The translations under genes were made by a program, and so were the position numbers. From NCBI GenBank assembly GCA_023053575.1, contig JAKZAP010000006.1, positions 17,803,280 through 17,867,279 on the forward strand: 64,000 nt of DNA. Direction: 5' to 3'. The notes below the pieces were generated by a model that had not been told where the DNA came from, searched no databases, and saw only the letters and a program-made list of their open reading frames with translations. Positions 1 through 10,640 of the stretch are shown one piece after another. The DNA comes from Branchinecta lynchi (taxonomy: Eukaryota; Arthropoda; Branchiopoda; Anostraca; Branchinectidae). Each line of letters opens with the position of its first letter. Within the stretch, counting starts at the first letter, position 1.

Positions 1-52
1 TACTAACAAAGAAAAAGAAAACGAATGGAATTCCAGCAGGCACGTCATATGA

Positions 53-783
53 GTTGCTAGTTCGGGCACTTCCAGATAAGCTATAGCCACTTCCCCGATC
101 GTACCATCTGGGGGGGGGAGTGTAGAGAGGGGGAATCCGGAAAAAGTAGACACAATTAGGTATTCTTAACTTACGAACGGTTGATCGGATCTCAATGAAA
201 CTTGACATATGGAAGGATCTCGTGTCTCAGACGTTCCATCTTAAATCCAGAACGGATCCAGTGACTTTGGGGGGAGTCGGATGGGAAACCAGAAATCTTG
301 CAAAACGCTTAGAGTGGAGAGATCGGGATGAAACTTGGTGGAAAGAACAAGCACAAGTCCTAGATACGTCATTGACATAACAGGACCGGGTACGGCACTG
401 TGGGGTGTCCGATGGGGGGGGGGGGGGTCAGGAGATCTAGGGATCGCGCGAGTTCGCTACTTCCTGATGTGCTAGGACGATGAAACTTGGCAAGGCTGTC
501 AGGGACCCGAACATATTGACTTATGAATAATCGATCGTTTCCTCGATCCGACCATCGTGGGAGGAGTGGAGGGACGGCGAATCCGGAATCTAGTGGCATT
601 GGCAGATACTGAATGGATGAAACTCGGCAAGTGGAAAGAACTATCGTCTCAGATGTTCCATGTCAAGTCCGGGTCGGATTCAATACTTGTGGGTGGAGGG
701 GGCACAGGAATACTTTTGAAGCGCTTAGAGCTAAGTCGAGGGATTGGGATGGAACTTGGCGGGGAGGTACGCAATCTTTTCTA
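53..783 (-). repeat. RepB fragment (tail and modules, minus orientation)
   Basis: The stretch opens with the complement of the RepB tail (GCTAGTTCGGGCACTTCC) and continues through several RepB modules, each recognisable by GATGAAACTTG, the complement of the family anchor CAAGTTTCATC. Poly-G runs correspond to the C-rich spacers of plus-oriented copies. The terminal hairpin is missing at the left, and the copy stops where a hAT end begins near 784. The small ORFs here are chance readings of the repeat. Confidence 0.75.
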
Positions 784-828
784 ACCTTGTTTAGGGGTAC
801 GCGGTACGGAAAAGGTTGGGAACCACTG
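784..828. mobile_element. Right-end remnant of the CAGTGGTTCCCAACC hAT family
   Basis: The last 45 bp match the right ends of the two complete copies at 24494-25274 and 28280-29072: a GGGGTACGCGGTACGG stretch followed by GGTTGGGAACCACTG. The left part of the element is absent, so this is a truncated relic. Confidence 0.75.
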
Positions 829-880
829 AACTATGGGGTGGGCAGCACGTGTTTTCTCGCACTTAATCGATTTTCACCAC

Positions 881-1145
881 CGGTGGCGTCACTTATGTGG
901 GGGGAGGTGCGACATCCCCCACCGAACCGATTCGGCGCGAAGCACCCCCATTTTCCGTAAAAACAGTCGGTTTTCCGTAAAAATAAAAGATTTTTTCTTA
1001 AAAAGAGTCGGATTTTCAGAATATCAGTTGATTTATCGTCAAAACAGTCGATTTGTTATACAAAAAAAGTTGTTTTCTGTAAAAAAAACAACTTAAGTAA
1101 CAGTCTTGCACCGCCCACCAAACATTTTGGCTAGTAACGCTTCTG
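881..1145. mobile_element. hAT-like MITE (CAGRGGCGTNAC family), 8-bp TSD
   Basis: Ends read CGGTGGCGTCAC on the left and GTAACGCTTCTG on the right, an imperfect inverted repeat. The element is flanked by a perfect 8-bp direct repeat TTCACCAC (873-880 and 1146-1153). The interior is a run of short units of the type TTTTCCGTAAAAACAGTCGG. An 8-bp duplication and CAG-type ends fit hAT transposition. Relatives are at 16914-17187 and 7210-8491. Confidence 0.75.
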
Positions 1146-1286
1146 TTCACCACATGAAGTGTTTAACCCTTTCTCCACCCAAAATAGAAAAAAATGGAGT
1201 GTTTTGAGAATTTTTGGCAGGCCCCGAATTTTACCGCATTTTGGTTGCAGGATACCGCGGAAATGCCGCTTTTTGGCGAGGTCGAG

Positions 1287-1297
1287 TGGCAACACTG
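1287..1297. mobile_element. Solo TIR of the TGGCAACACTG family
   Basis: The 11-mer equals the right terminus of the complete element 41407-42135. It abuts the decayed reverse transcriptase on its right, so such an element may have truncated the LINE. The partner end is not found to the left. Confidence 0.4.
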
Positions 1298-1819
1298 ATT
1301 TTTGTAGAGTGTGGATCGGCTACGGCTTACTAAGAGCAAGTCGTCCGCGTTGGCTATGTAGCTGAAGGCAAAGTCTTTATAGAAGTAAGCAGGATGCAAA
1401 GAATCGAGACAAGAAGATATAGCCGATTTGAAGATGTAGGGAGATACCAGGGGTTATTTGGAGATGTAGGGCGAACACCAGTTCGGACAGGAATACTGTC
1501 TGACAAGCTACCTTGCCATCTGAACCTTACTGAAGAATGACCATACAAAAATTTTAACAGATAGACAACAGACAGATTCATGAGAAAATAGGGCCTGAAA
1601 ATACTTTATATTGTCAAAAGTACCAGATATATCTATAGAACATATGTGTATAGAAAATTTTTCGAGGGTAGCCTGTTTCATCATTTTTGTCAATATTTGA
1701 TGAGCGTGGACACAGCTGGTGGTCGAACGGAATCCAAACTGCATTGAACCAAAGCGACATTTTCGACTATTTCTGGAAAAAGGACGTATCAAGGGAAGAG
1801 CTGAGACGACTTGAATCAT
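1298..1819 (-). pseudogene. Non-LTR retrotransposon reverse transcriptase, decayed
   Basis: Three minus-strand frames together spell the middle of a LINE-type reverse transcriptase. The first (1819-1508) has QFGFRSTTSC and SIDISGTFDNI, matching the fingers and first catalytic-aspartate block (DxxxAFD) of non-LTR enzymes. The second (1581-1354) has YGHSSVRFRW and a TGVRPTSP block where intact enzymes show GVRQGSPLS. The third (1399-1298) has NADDLLLVSRS at the place of the F/Y-A-D-D catalytic motif, with the aromatic residue lost. At least two frameshifts separate the blocks. No endonuclease domain, 3' UTR or tail is seen. It is a dead, truncated copy. The LINE clade cannot be assigned by eye. 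Confidence 0.8.
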
Positions 1820-2338
1820 GCGACGTCTCTTTTTCCCCGATGCTCAAGTATCGGGGGGTGGAGCCTACTCGTCGCCTGTCCTGACCACAGAGTAATTATT
1901 GGCGCGTGTTCTTCTGATCGCCGTTCTTCGTGACAAGAAAGTGCGCCGAATTCAAATTAAACAGAAAGAGGACGACATTTTGCCACTTCTCCACTGCAGC
2001 TACCACTAGTTTAAAAGACGAGATAAGGGGCTAAAGTATACAATGAGATGATCATGCAATCCAAGTCTACAAGTCAAAGATGACGAAAATAAATGCCGGA
2101 AAGTAACGATTTGGACTGAACACTACAAGTTTAAAGAAGGACGGGACATGCTTCTAAATGTTTTTACTAAAACAAGAAAGTCAGTTAAAATATCCGTCTC
2201 TGGAGAAGTGGGACGAAAGATTTACTTTTCTTTCACACAAAACATTCATGTAATGTTATGACAGATTCTTAGTGATGAAAAAAAAGACTGTTAACAGGAT
2301 AGATAATGAAACACTTAGCCAACCACCCGAGATAAATG
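1820..2338. other. Unassigned sequence
   Basis: No ORF with recognisable content and no repeat shared with the rest of the window was found. The first 80 bases may be the 5' continuation of the reverse transcriptase relic but carry no readable motif. Confidence 0.4.
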
Positions 2339-2358
2339 ATATACATTTTGATCAAAAA

Positions 2359-2935
2359 TAATAAGTTGTTATCTCAAATGTAGGCGTTTTGAATGATACC
2401 GTACAATTATCAATTTTAATAATTTCAGTTATTAACTTAAAATGAGGAAATACTTCAAGCCTGTTTGCTTGAATCACGTTTCTCGCAACTATCCGAGAAA
2501 TGTTAAGAACTAAATTTTGTGTATATACTGCAATTAAAAACAAAACATATGAACTCTTTGTGCCCATTTCGCCAGCTATGCCCAAAATTCGAATTCGAAT
2601 GATGTAAAACATGATAATGAAAAAAAAATGACAAAATTTAGCAAGATGTAAAGTGCAACAAAAATGACAATGACAAAATTTAACCAGATGTAAAGTACAA
2701 CTATCCGAGATAAAGATATACATCTGTGACCAAGAATAATAAGTTGTTATCACAAAATGAGACGTCTTGAAAGATATCTTACAAATTTAAAATTAGGAAA
2801 TACTTTGTAGCCTACTGTTTTTCGCAACTACACGAGAAAATGGTATGAACTAAATTTGTGTAGAGAGTAAAACTTAAAAACAAAACATAATAACTCATTG
2901 AGTACATTTCAACAGCTAAATACCTTAAATTGTCC
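2359..2935 (+). repeat. Diverged direct duplication, offset about 379 bp, AT-rich
   Basis: Two segments (about 2359-2580 and 2738-2935) align in the same order: AATAATAAGTTGTTATC, a GAGGAAATACTT-like block, a CGCAACTA..CGAGAAA block, then TTAAAAACAAAACAT. Between them lies a shorter duplication of a GATGTAAAGTRCAAC motif. The ORF on the minus strand is an AT-rich by-product. Confidence 0.6.
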
Positions 2936-5006
2936 AAGCTTAATACCTTTTCTACAAGCGATTCTTTACAGTCCTTAGAAGACCAAAATAAAATTACTAA
3001 TGTTCACACCGACCCTATTGAATCTGAACTAAAGACATGCGTGTTAGGTCTATGCTTCAACGTTCAAGTTGCTTAATTGCTTCCCTTAGTCATCCAATGC
3101 CGCATTCCCTTGGGCTTCACCGTCTTTGTGAAGGGTCGTGATAACATAAGCTTCATATTGCAAATCTGATCCAAGATTGAAAAATCGTTTCCATTTGTAT
3201 AATCCTTCAGAATCAGCACTGTTTGAACTTCCCGCCTTTTCTGACTGCTTCATCACTTTTGCTCTGGTGAGTTCTCAATTCTTCCCTTATTTATTCTTCT
3301 ACGTATTCCAGAATTTTGCTCATGTGCAAGGGCACATGATTTCCCCATCATACGTTTAACTTAAAACCAGCTTCACCGTTATTCACAACTTTTCCAAGCC
3401 GCTGATATTTTTCACTAATTTCGGCTCGACCGCACAACCAAAGGAGTCGTACACGAGGAATGAAAGAAAGCTACGAGCTACAGGTAAATCATTGCAGTAA
3501 TCGCAAGTGATTCTAGGGGAGATAATCGATAAGTTAAACAGAACTAAATAATCACGAACGATTCTTGGAGAAATCATCGGCCCTAGTGATTCTCGTGAAA
3601 AGGGACGAGGAGTTAAGAGAACTGAGACTCACCGAAATCTAAATCCATTTCCTTTCATACGCTGCAACGAGAACGCTGACCATTCAAGAGGAAATACAGA
3701 AGGATACAAGCCTTGGAAGTTTTTGTATCCTGTATTGATTCCCATCGTATAATATTAATCAGGATCTCTCGCTTCAACGATTACTTAGTTTCAAAGCCCC
3801 GAAATTGCCCACTTCAAAACTCGGATTATAACACTTCAGTGGTTCTTCTGAAGAGTGGGATATCGAAAGTTTGATGGAAATATTAGTAATTAAAAGTGGG
3901 AACCTGCAACGACGAAGAACCGAAGCAGCAAAACCTTAGTGAAAAGTTTGGACGACACAACTAACAGCCGCAGAGACACACGAATTATAACTTTACTATA
4001 GGATTATTTACGGCAATCCGTGCGCAAAATTGTACAGAGCCCCGAACAAAGCCGTGTCCGGGTTATTTTCAGAGGGTCCGGGAAGGAGGAATATGGTTAG
4101 AATCCAAAATGAAACGTCCCGCAAAGGAAAAGAACTAGAATGGTCGAAACTAGCCCAATTTGGGCCCATAGTCACATTCGTCAAAATTACAATCGATGGC
4201 GGACCATACCTATCGCTCAACATTTAAACGACGGAATCACCACTTTCACGCCTTTCTCGTCTGTCCCATCTGCTTTTCAGATTTCTCCAGAGCCCAAGAA
4301 CTGAACTATGTTATAGATAATGTGTGACAACTGGAAGACAACAAGATCAACTGGACAAAAGTCTGTAAAATCTGGACAAAAGGTCCCCAGCTGTCCTATA
4401 CCCAGACAATCTCAGCCTAGCAAAAACCAAGACATCTCGACAGGCCCTAGGTTTCAGGATCAAGGCAGAAGGTCCTAGTCGAGTGCAATAGCTTGTTCTC
4501 TTTTCATTTCTCTTGCCACAGCTTGTCCAAACGCGCCTCATCATGCTGTCATAACAGAATTCCCTTGGAGAGCCCCAGGCGTCGCACTGAAGCAAGGAAT
4601 TATTTCCGGTCTCACACAGTTATTACCCGCAGGGCAAGTGACGCCTTTAAAATTGGCTCGATTGATATGAACGATGTCGATAACTAGAAATCAGATTTGG
4701 ACGACAACTTCCTTTCGTATCGAGATTGGCTGTAGCGATGGGTTACTGACGAGCCGGTAATTGGATCTTGCCTCGAGCCCAGTGTTCCAATGGATGGCTG
4801 GTAATGAAGGGATGTTCTAACGAATCAATTCAAAGGCTAAACGAATTCCTCTATACTTGACGCGTTCGGAAAAGAGTTTTAATATTTTTGAAAATCAGCC
4901 AGTTTTCTGCCAAATGAAGAGATGTTTGGTACAGGACGAAATTGTTTGCAAACCGTGTGTACAAGGCAAATATTTAGAAATCAGACTCTATCTCGCAACA
5001 TAGTAA
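2936..5006. other. Unassigned sequence, no gene seen
   Basis: Two complementary ORFs at 4008-4227 are open on both strands, but neither shows a domain, splice signals or homology that I recognise. No match to the window's repeat families was noticed. Confidence 0.4.
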
Positions 5007-5290
5007 AATTCGTGACAAATCGATCTCTATCCTGCTAAAATACTGGTATTTTGATACAAAACCTAAAACATATATTACCATTTGAGATACCTGGATTGCC
5101 ATCCAGAAGACAAAGACAAAAATAAAGTAGATGTTAAATTATAAAGTCGAATGGTCAAAAACTAATTGTGCTATTTCGGAATAAAGCAGAATAATTAAAA
5201 TCGGCAGAAATTGTGACAAATCGATCTCTTACCTGCTAAACTACTGATATTTTGACACAAAACCTATTATGTTCAAACTTGTGCCTGTAA
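5007..5290 (+). repeat. Direct repeat, offset about 203 bp
   Basis: A roughly 60-bp block containing GTGACAAATCGATCTCT and ACAAAACCTA occurs at about 5010 and again at about 5213, with a few substitutions. This looks like the remains of a tandem duplication. Confidence 0.6.
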
Positions 5291-5517
5291 TGTCGATTGG
5301 TCAAAGACAAAATACTTTACTCTGAAAAAAAAAAAGCAAAAGTGGAAGTACTGCAAGTCTGTGGACTGTGGGAGCTTTCCAAAGCACATTTACGGTTGGG
5401 ATTGCATGGGGGTGTGAGATTGGCCGTTTGTCCTGATAGGTCTGAGAGGATTGTTTTCTATAAAGGGTTTGCACCCTACCAAACGAAAACGGATCTGAAT
5501 CATTAGTTGCGTTTTTC

Positions 5518-5766
5518 CATGGTGTCTGATACCACGGTAACTGGATCTGCAATTAATCGTTTTTTGCAGTTACCGTGGTATTTGCGGTATCATACCACGG
5601 TCTTAAGTCGTTTTCGCAGTTACCGTGGTATGTGAATAGATACCACGGTATCTGGCCAAACACCACGGTAATTGCAAAAACGCCTTTTGACCGTGGTATC
5701 AGATACAACGGTAACTGCGAAAACGACTTTCGACCGTGCTATCAGATACCATGTTATCTGCAAAAG
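5518..5766. repeat. Palindromic ACCACGGTAACTGC array (family F)
   Basis: The motif GATACCACGGTAACTGC and its complement GCAGTTACCGTGGTATC alternate several times, spaced by AAAACGACTTTCGACCGTGG. The block can therefore fold into several alternative hairpins. Related sequence lies at 50385-50629 and 53115-53175. The overlapping ORFs on both strands are explained by this array and are not genes. Confidence 0.7.
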
Positions 5767-5994
5767 CGAAATATTATTGGCAGTACTGTCTCTTCGAAGC
5801 CAGGCTTTTGGCTCGAAGATGCAAGAACCGACCAACAGGATGCGGGATATGTTTATAATGATAAGCGTTTTGAACTTTCCAGATCTGATTCGTGATCGAA
5901 TACTACGATCGAAAAATTAAAAAAGAGGACCGGAAGAATGTTTTCGACAACTTACATGTTCCGAATACCAAACACCGACAATTCGGTCTCATTT

Positions 5995-6362
5995 CCAGAT
6001 TCTCAGATGTCCGGGGCTTCCCCATAGTCAAGCCAACCCTTCCAGATTTTCATGATATGATGACGGCTAATTCTGCTATTCTTCAACATTTACATGTCCC
6101 CTTCTCATTCAAACATCTCTTACATCCCAATCGCAGCAGACACCCACTTTACCTTTTCTTCCTGTATTTGCATATTTATTGTTTCTCTCAAATGGGTTGC
6201 CTCTATGGCACCTTCCAGACGTCCGGAATCTGGGGTATCCAACACCCCGAACTTCCAGACGTTTTTGGCCTGGCTTTACTTTCCAGGCCCGTCTCGACGA
6301 AAACGGCTGTCTGGAATCCGGAAGAAATATTTGGAAGGTGAAGCTGGCTTTAACTTTAGATA
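5995..6362. repeat. Interspersed repeat family G, copy 1
   Basis: This copy shares its order with 7133-7209 plus 8492-8805: a TCAAGCCAACCCTTCCAGA block, ATGATGAC, a TGCTATTCTT block, a CCAGACRTCCGGAATCT block, a GTCTCGACGAAAACGGCTG block, and a GGAAGGTGAAGC end. The left end (CTTCACCTTCCAGA in copy 2) is the complement of the right end, so the family may have terminal inverted repeats. Four overlapping ORFs in different frames fall here. None is conserved between the copies. Confidence 0.6.
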
Positions 6363-7132
6363 ATGTCAGCACCTCCGCCAGCTGCAGCCCGTCGGCCTCC
6401 AGCCGTCATTGAAAACATCTGGATTTGAAATTATCTTCACGATGCCGTCTACTTCACGCCTCCACGGAGAAGACTTCAAACTGCACACCAGCAGAGGCGT
6501 GACTCAAGCGTGTTAATAACATCACGACCGCGATGTTTTGTTCTCTGTTACCATTGACTCGCTGGACACTGGACCAAACACTTCAAGTCGTCAGAACAGC
6601 ATGGTCAAGACGCTGTTTGTCCGCCTGAGTGGGTACTCTTGGTGTGGTCTGTGCCACTCAAGAGTGCTAATTTCTAGCTAATGACAGGGAGATTTTCTTG
6701 TCGAGGGGGCGTGCTGTAACTTCACAACTTTTTATTGTAACGAGCTTGCGGTGCTTTTTCATAATGGATAATTTGCACAGATCCCCATCAGCTCTATTCT
6801 CCCAGGGAACTAAACGAGTCGGCCGTGTGAAAAGACGAAAGTCTCAGAGGGATACACAAAGGGGAATATTCAATATGCAATCTATTCCTGTAGATTTCTG
6901 GTTTTCACATTGCGGAAACATGTAGCCTCCTTTAGGCCCACTAACCAGATCCATTAGGTAGTCCTTTCTGACTGGAAAGATTCGGAAGCTTCCGGTTTCT
7001 ACCAGATACCGACCGAACTGATGCTTTGGGAGAGGGACCTGCGCAGCTGCTTCTCTGAGTGGGAGTGTGCGTCAAAGCTATAGATTCTATCATTCCAGGC
7101 TATTGTACTACAGGGTGCTAAAAGCCAAACTT
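6363..7132. other. Unassigned sequence
   Basis: I see no domain-bearing ORF and no repeat shared with the rest of the window. A weak inverted repeat around 6630-6670 (GTACTCTTGG against CCACTCAAGAGTGC) is the only structure noticed. Confidence 0.35.
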
Positions 7133-8805
7133 CACCTTCCAGATTACCAGACGTCTGGGGCTTCCACATAGTCAAGCCAACCCTTCCAGATTTGTATGAT
7201 AATGATGACCAGGGTGTATATTAAGTGCATTTTCGGTGGGGGGATGCAGAGCCAAAATTTTTACCAAATCTTTCAAAAATTGTACCGAATCCTAGGACTA
7301 AGAATTTAAGCTTTAAATTATGGAACAGAAACCATTACGTAGGAAGAGCAACAATAAAGGGCAGCGAACGACGATAAGCCAAATATTAAGCGGGGTTTTG
7401 GCGAAGCCCACATGGAGAATATATTGTAGGTCATGATTGCAGTAACAGCTTCTATCTGTTATAGCTAATAGAAAATTAAATCGAGCGCCGCAGGGGAAAA
7501 TTTTCGAAATCCATTTTTTTTTCTGTAGGACCGGACGGAGCGACGTTCCGGCAGCAGCAGCAACTGTAGTCTAATCAATATACTACCTACAATCACATAA
7601 AGTGAGGGCCGCAGGCGAACTTTTTTTGCTTTTTCCTGCCAAATTTATTTTCCATCCAAATTCTAGCTTTTAATGTTTCGAAATCTCAGTCCTAAAACTG
7701 GCTTAAAACCCCCGTCAAATGACGCGCCCTTCCAAAAAGAGAGAATATTACGAAAAGTGCTGCAGGCGGAATTTCGAAATATTTATGATTAGATATTATT
7801 TTTGGGATCCAAAATAAAAGTGAGGACTATCGATGATATCATAGATCATCCCTTTTGTGTGCGACCAGTGCTTCACTCGATCTCTTCTGAATTTCGAGGT
7901 TCGTGGCAACTTCCGAATCCTGGCAATTATAAAGAATAAATTACCGAATCCCAGTTATTATACCGAATAAGTTTAGACCGATAGCATGTTCGGGATTCTG
8001 TATAACTACCGTATCCCGGTTATTATACCGAATTGTTTTGGTATCGAAAGACTACCGAGCAATATTCATATTCGGTATACTTTCGTCGAAACTGGAACAA
8101 AGTCAGGATTCGTGTTTAACTTCCTAATCCTGGAAATTATACTGAACAAATTACCGAATCCCAATCATGATACCGAAGAATTTCGAAACAATAGCTTATT
8201 CGGGATTCTCTGTAACTACGGAATCTCCATAAATATACCGATTAGTTCCGGCATCGAAAAAATACCAAATGATTTCAGTAAATTCTATCACCAAATTCGT
8301 GATGAATACTGGCAACTATACCGAATCCCGATCATTATACCGAAGAGATTTGTACAGATAGCCTATTTAGAATACTGTATAACTACCGAATCCCCGTAAA
8401 TATATCGCAGTTCTGCTATCGAAAAAATATTAATGAATCTCAAAAAGGTGGGGGGGGGGGGGCTGCACCCCCCCCCCTTGTGACGCCCCTGATGATGACA
8501 GCTGATTTTGCTATTCTTGAACAATTCCTAGATGTCCCCTTCGCATTTAAAATATCTCTTGCATCCCAGTCAGAACTGTCAATCATTTTCCTTTTCTACC
8601 TACATTTGCATATTCGTTCTGTCTCTCGAATGATTGCATGATGATGGTATGATATGGTATCTTCCAGACATCCGGAATCTTGGGTGTCCAACATCCGGGA
8701 CTCCCAGACCTTTTTGGGCTGGCTTCACCTTCAAGATCCGTCTCGACGAAAACGGCTGCCTGGAATCCGGAAGAAAAATCTGGAAGGTGAAGCCTCGCTT
8801 TAAGC
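7133..8805. repeat. Family G, copy 2, split by a hAT-like element
   Basis: The left part (7133-7209) and right part (8492-8805) join into a copy collinear with 5995-6362 once the insert at 7210-8491 is removed together with one copy of ATGATGAC. An inverted end of the same family is present at about 9486-9540. Copy 1 therefore acts as the unoccupied-site control for the insertion. Confidence 0.7.
7210..8491. mobile_element. hAT-like element in family G, TSD ATGATGAC
   Basis: Ends are CAGGGTGT on the left and GTGACGCCCCTG on the right. The perfect 8-bp duplication ATGATGAC flanks it (7202-7209 and 8492-8499). Inside, three GCCGCAGGCGAA-like units precede long AT-rich stretches (7481-7770), followed by a degenerate array of TATACCGAATCCC-type units (7900-8410, roughly 170-210 bp apart). 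A G-run against a C-run hairpin lies at the right end (8450-8478). No transposase reading frame is visible, so it is non-autonomous. Confidence 0.7.
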
Positions 8806-9217
8806 GAGCAGTCGCTGATATCCTTGCAAACCATGGTCTGCTCTATCTTTATATCAGACTGTGAATGAGGGCGATAAGCTTATAGAGCCGAGGTCCGGTT
8901 ATCACTTGCAAATTCCAGATTTCTTTCGTATTCCAGACCCCCGTTTTCGTCGAAAGGTGATGCTAGACCAAAAAGGGTACCACATTCACAGAATTAACTT
9001 TTTTGTTGACTGCCCCCACAGGCCCATTCGGGCTTTCATGCAGTCAGAAGTATCAGCTACATGTATAAAGGATGCTAAGAGGGTTATAAAAGGTGTATTT
9101 ACGTAGTTGCATGTAAAAGTTGGTTTGTATAATAAAGAGTATTAAACTAAAACTGAAACTAAAAAATTAAACTAAGACGCAAATGAATGGGACAGGAGGA
9201 AAAGGAGGAGTGACAGA

Positions 9218-9394
9218 CAGGCCCGTATCCAGGATTTTTTTTCGGGGGGGGGGGGGGGGGGGTGCCTGCGGGTCGGACAAAAAAGTACAAAAAAAAAGAA
9301 ATTAGAGGGAAAAGCCTCTAAAAATTACTATTTTTGTGTGTTTCGGGGGGGGGGGGGGTCAACCCCTTACCACACCCCCCTGGATACGGCCTTG
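9218..9394. mobile_element. MITE with CAGGCCCGTATCCAGG ends (family M)
   Basis: The left end CAGGCCCGTATCCAGG pairs with the right end CCTGGATACGGCCTTG. Flanks are GTGACAGA (9210-9217) and GTGACAGT (9395-9402), a 7/8 match consistent with an 8-bp duplication and hAT-type insertion. Long G-runs border an AT-rich centre containing GCCTGCGGGTCGGACAAAAA. A second partial copy is at 59966-60086. Confidence 0.7.
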
Positions 9395-9544
9395 GTGACA
9401 GTAATTGGGAGGTAAAGAATATGTGAAGTGAACATCTAGGAAATGTTGAAGAGTTGCAAAACTAGATTTAATTAAAATCCGGTAGGGTTGGCTTGACTGT
9501 GTGGAAGGCCTGGATGTGGAAGTCTGGAAGGTGAAGCATGGCTT

Positions 9545-10640
9545 TTAGGGTTCTACGAGCCAAAAAGGAGCTAAAAATTCTGGGCAAAAAAGGAAAAAAA
9601 AAAAATTCCGAGCAAAAAAGGACACCAGCATCAGCATGGACGGCTGAAGCCGAAAAAGTTAAACCTTACCGGGGTCGAGAAGCATAGCAATACTGAGGTA
9701 TAAGTACTGACTCGTTCACGAATAAAAAAAAGTGATTCCCCTTAATACGGGACAATTCCTTTGTCGTCCAACTCCGCTTTCCTTCCTCTTTCCGAATTTA
9801 TGATCGAGTGAGGACTCTTTTGCCTCGTTTACTCTGGTAAGCCGCTACTCTTTGAAGTACGAAACTTTATTAACATTATTGCAAAAAAATTCACAAGCAT
9901 CTTTTCGGTAGCGGATAGCTTCATTTGAGCGTGGAGATTGCCAGGGGGTATGATGAGTACGATGCGACAACTTCGATGAAAGTTTTCGGAAACATAACGT
10001 GATAGTTCATCCCGCGGTAAAATTTATGATTTGCTTCACCCAACTTTCCGGTGGTCACTGGTATGGAATACTGATACAGAAGTTTGATCTTTTGTCACCA
10101 GGACGGTTGCCTCCGGAAGTTATCGCCGGTAAAATCTTATCAAAGCCGCTGCAATCGGAATACTGTAGAGGCTCGGACTAACGAAAGTTGAGCCACCTGA
10201 AAAAGGAAAGCTTGTTAGCGATGAATCAAAGTGGAGAAGAACCTTGGACGAAAACGAAACGAACTCATGAAGAGAAAGCAATCTCTCCTGGGAAATACAA
10301 AATTTATCGACTCCGTTATGCAAATTTCATCAAACTACTAAAAAATTCGTGTGAAATCCGACAAAAGACCTCTTAAATGTTTTCCATAAAGACATCATTT
10401 GGATTGCTTTTGTCGAATGTTGCTTAGAACGCAGTATTGAAAGATTTGTTATAGATGCATGTTGTAGCATATCAGTCAGAAAAACGGCATTTGGGCGAAA
10501 ACCAGCAAAAAAAAATCAATGCAAAAATTAACACCTACTGGTCTTAAACAAGTATCTTCATTACCACTATCTGGTTCTTTTTTATAATATTATATAAATT
10601 CCGATACTAGTGTTAGCTCTCAATGAACTGAGGTTTCTTT
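9545..10640. other. Unassigned sequence
   Basis: There is a short duplication of an A-rich AGCAAAAAAGGA motif at 9555-9620. Complementary ORFs at 10120-10376 carry no recognised domain. Nothing else is seen. Confidence 0.35.

Noticed and set aside
5892..6372. A 149-codon plus ORF with overlapping ORFs on both strands
   Set aside because: It lies in interspersed repeat G. The second copy at 8492-8805 does not keep any of these frames.
8445..8480. Long G-run next to C-run as a possible assembly artefact or regulatory G-quadruplex
   Set aside because: Homopolymers of this type sit at equivalent positions in several related transposon ends, so they belong to the element. Exact lengths may still be unreliable.
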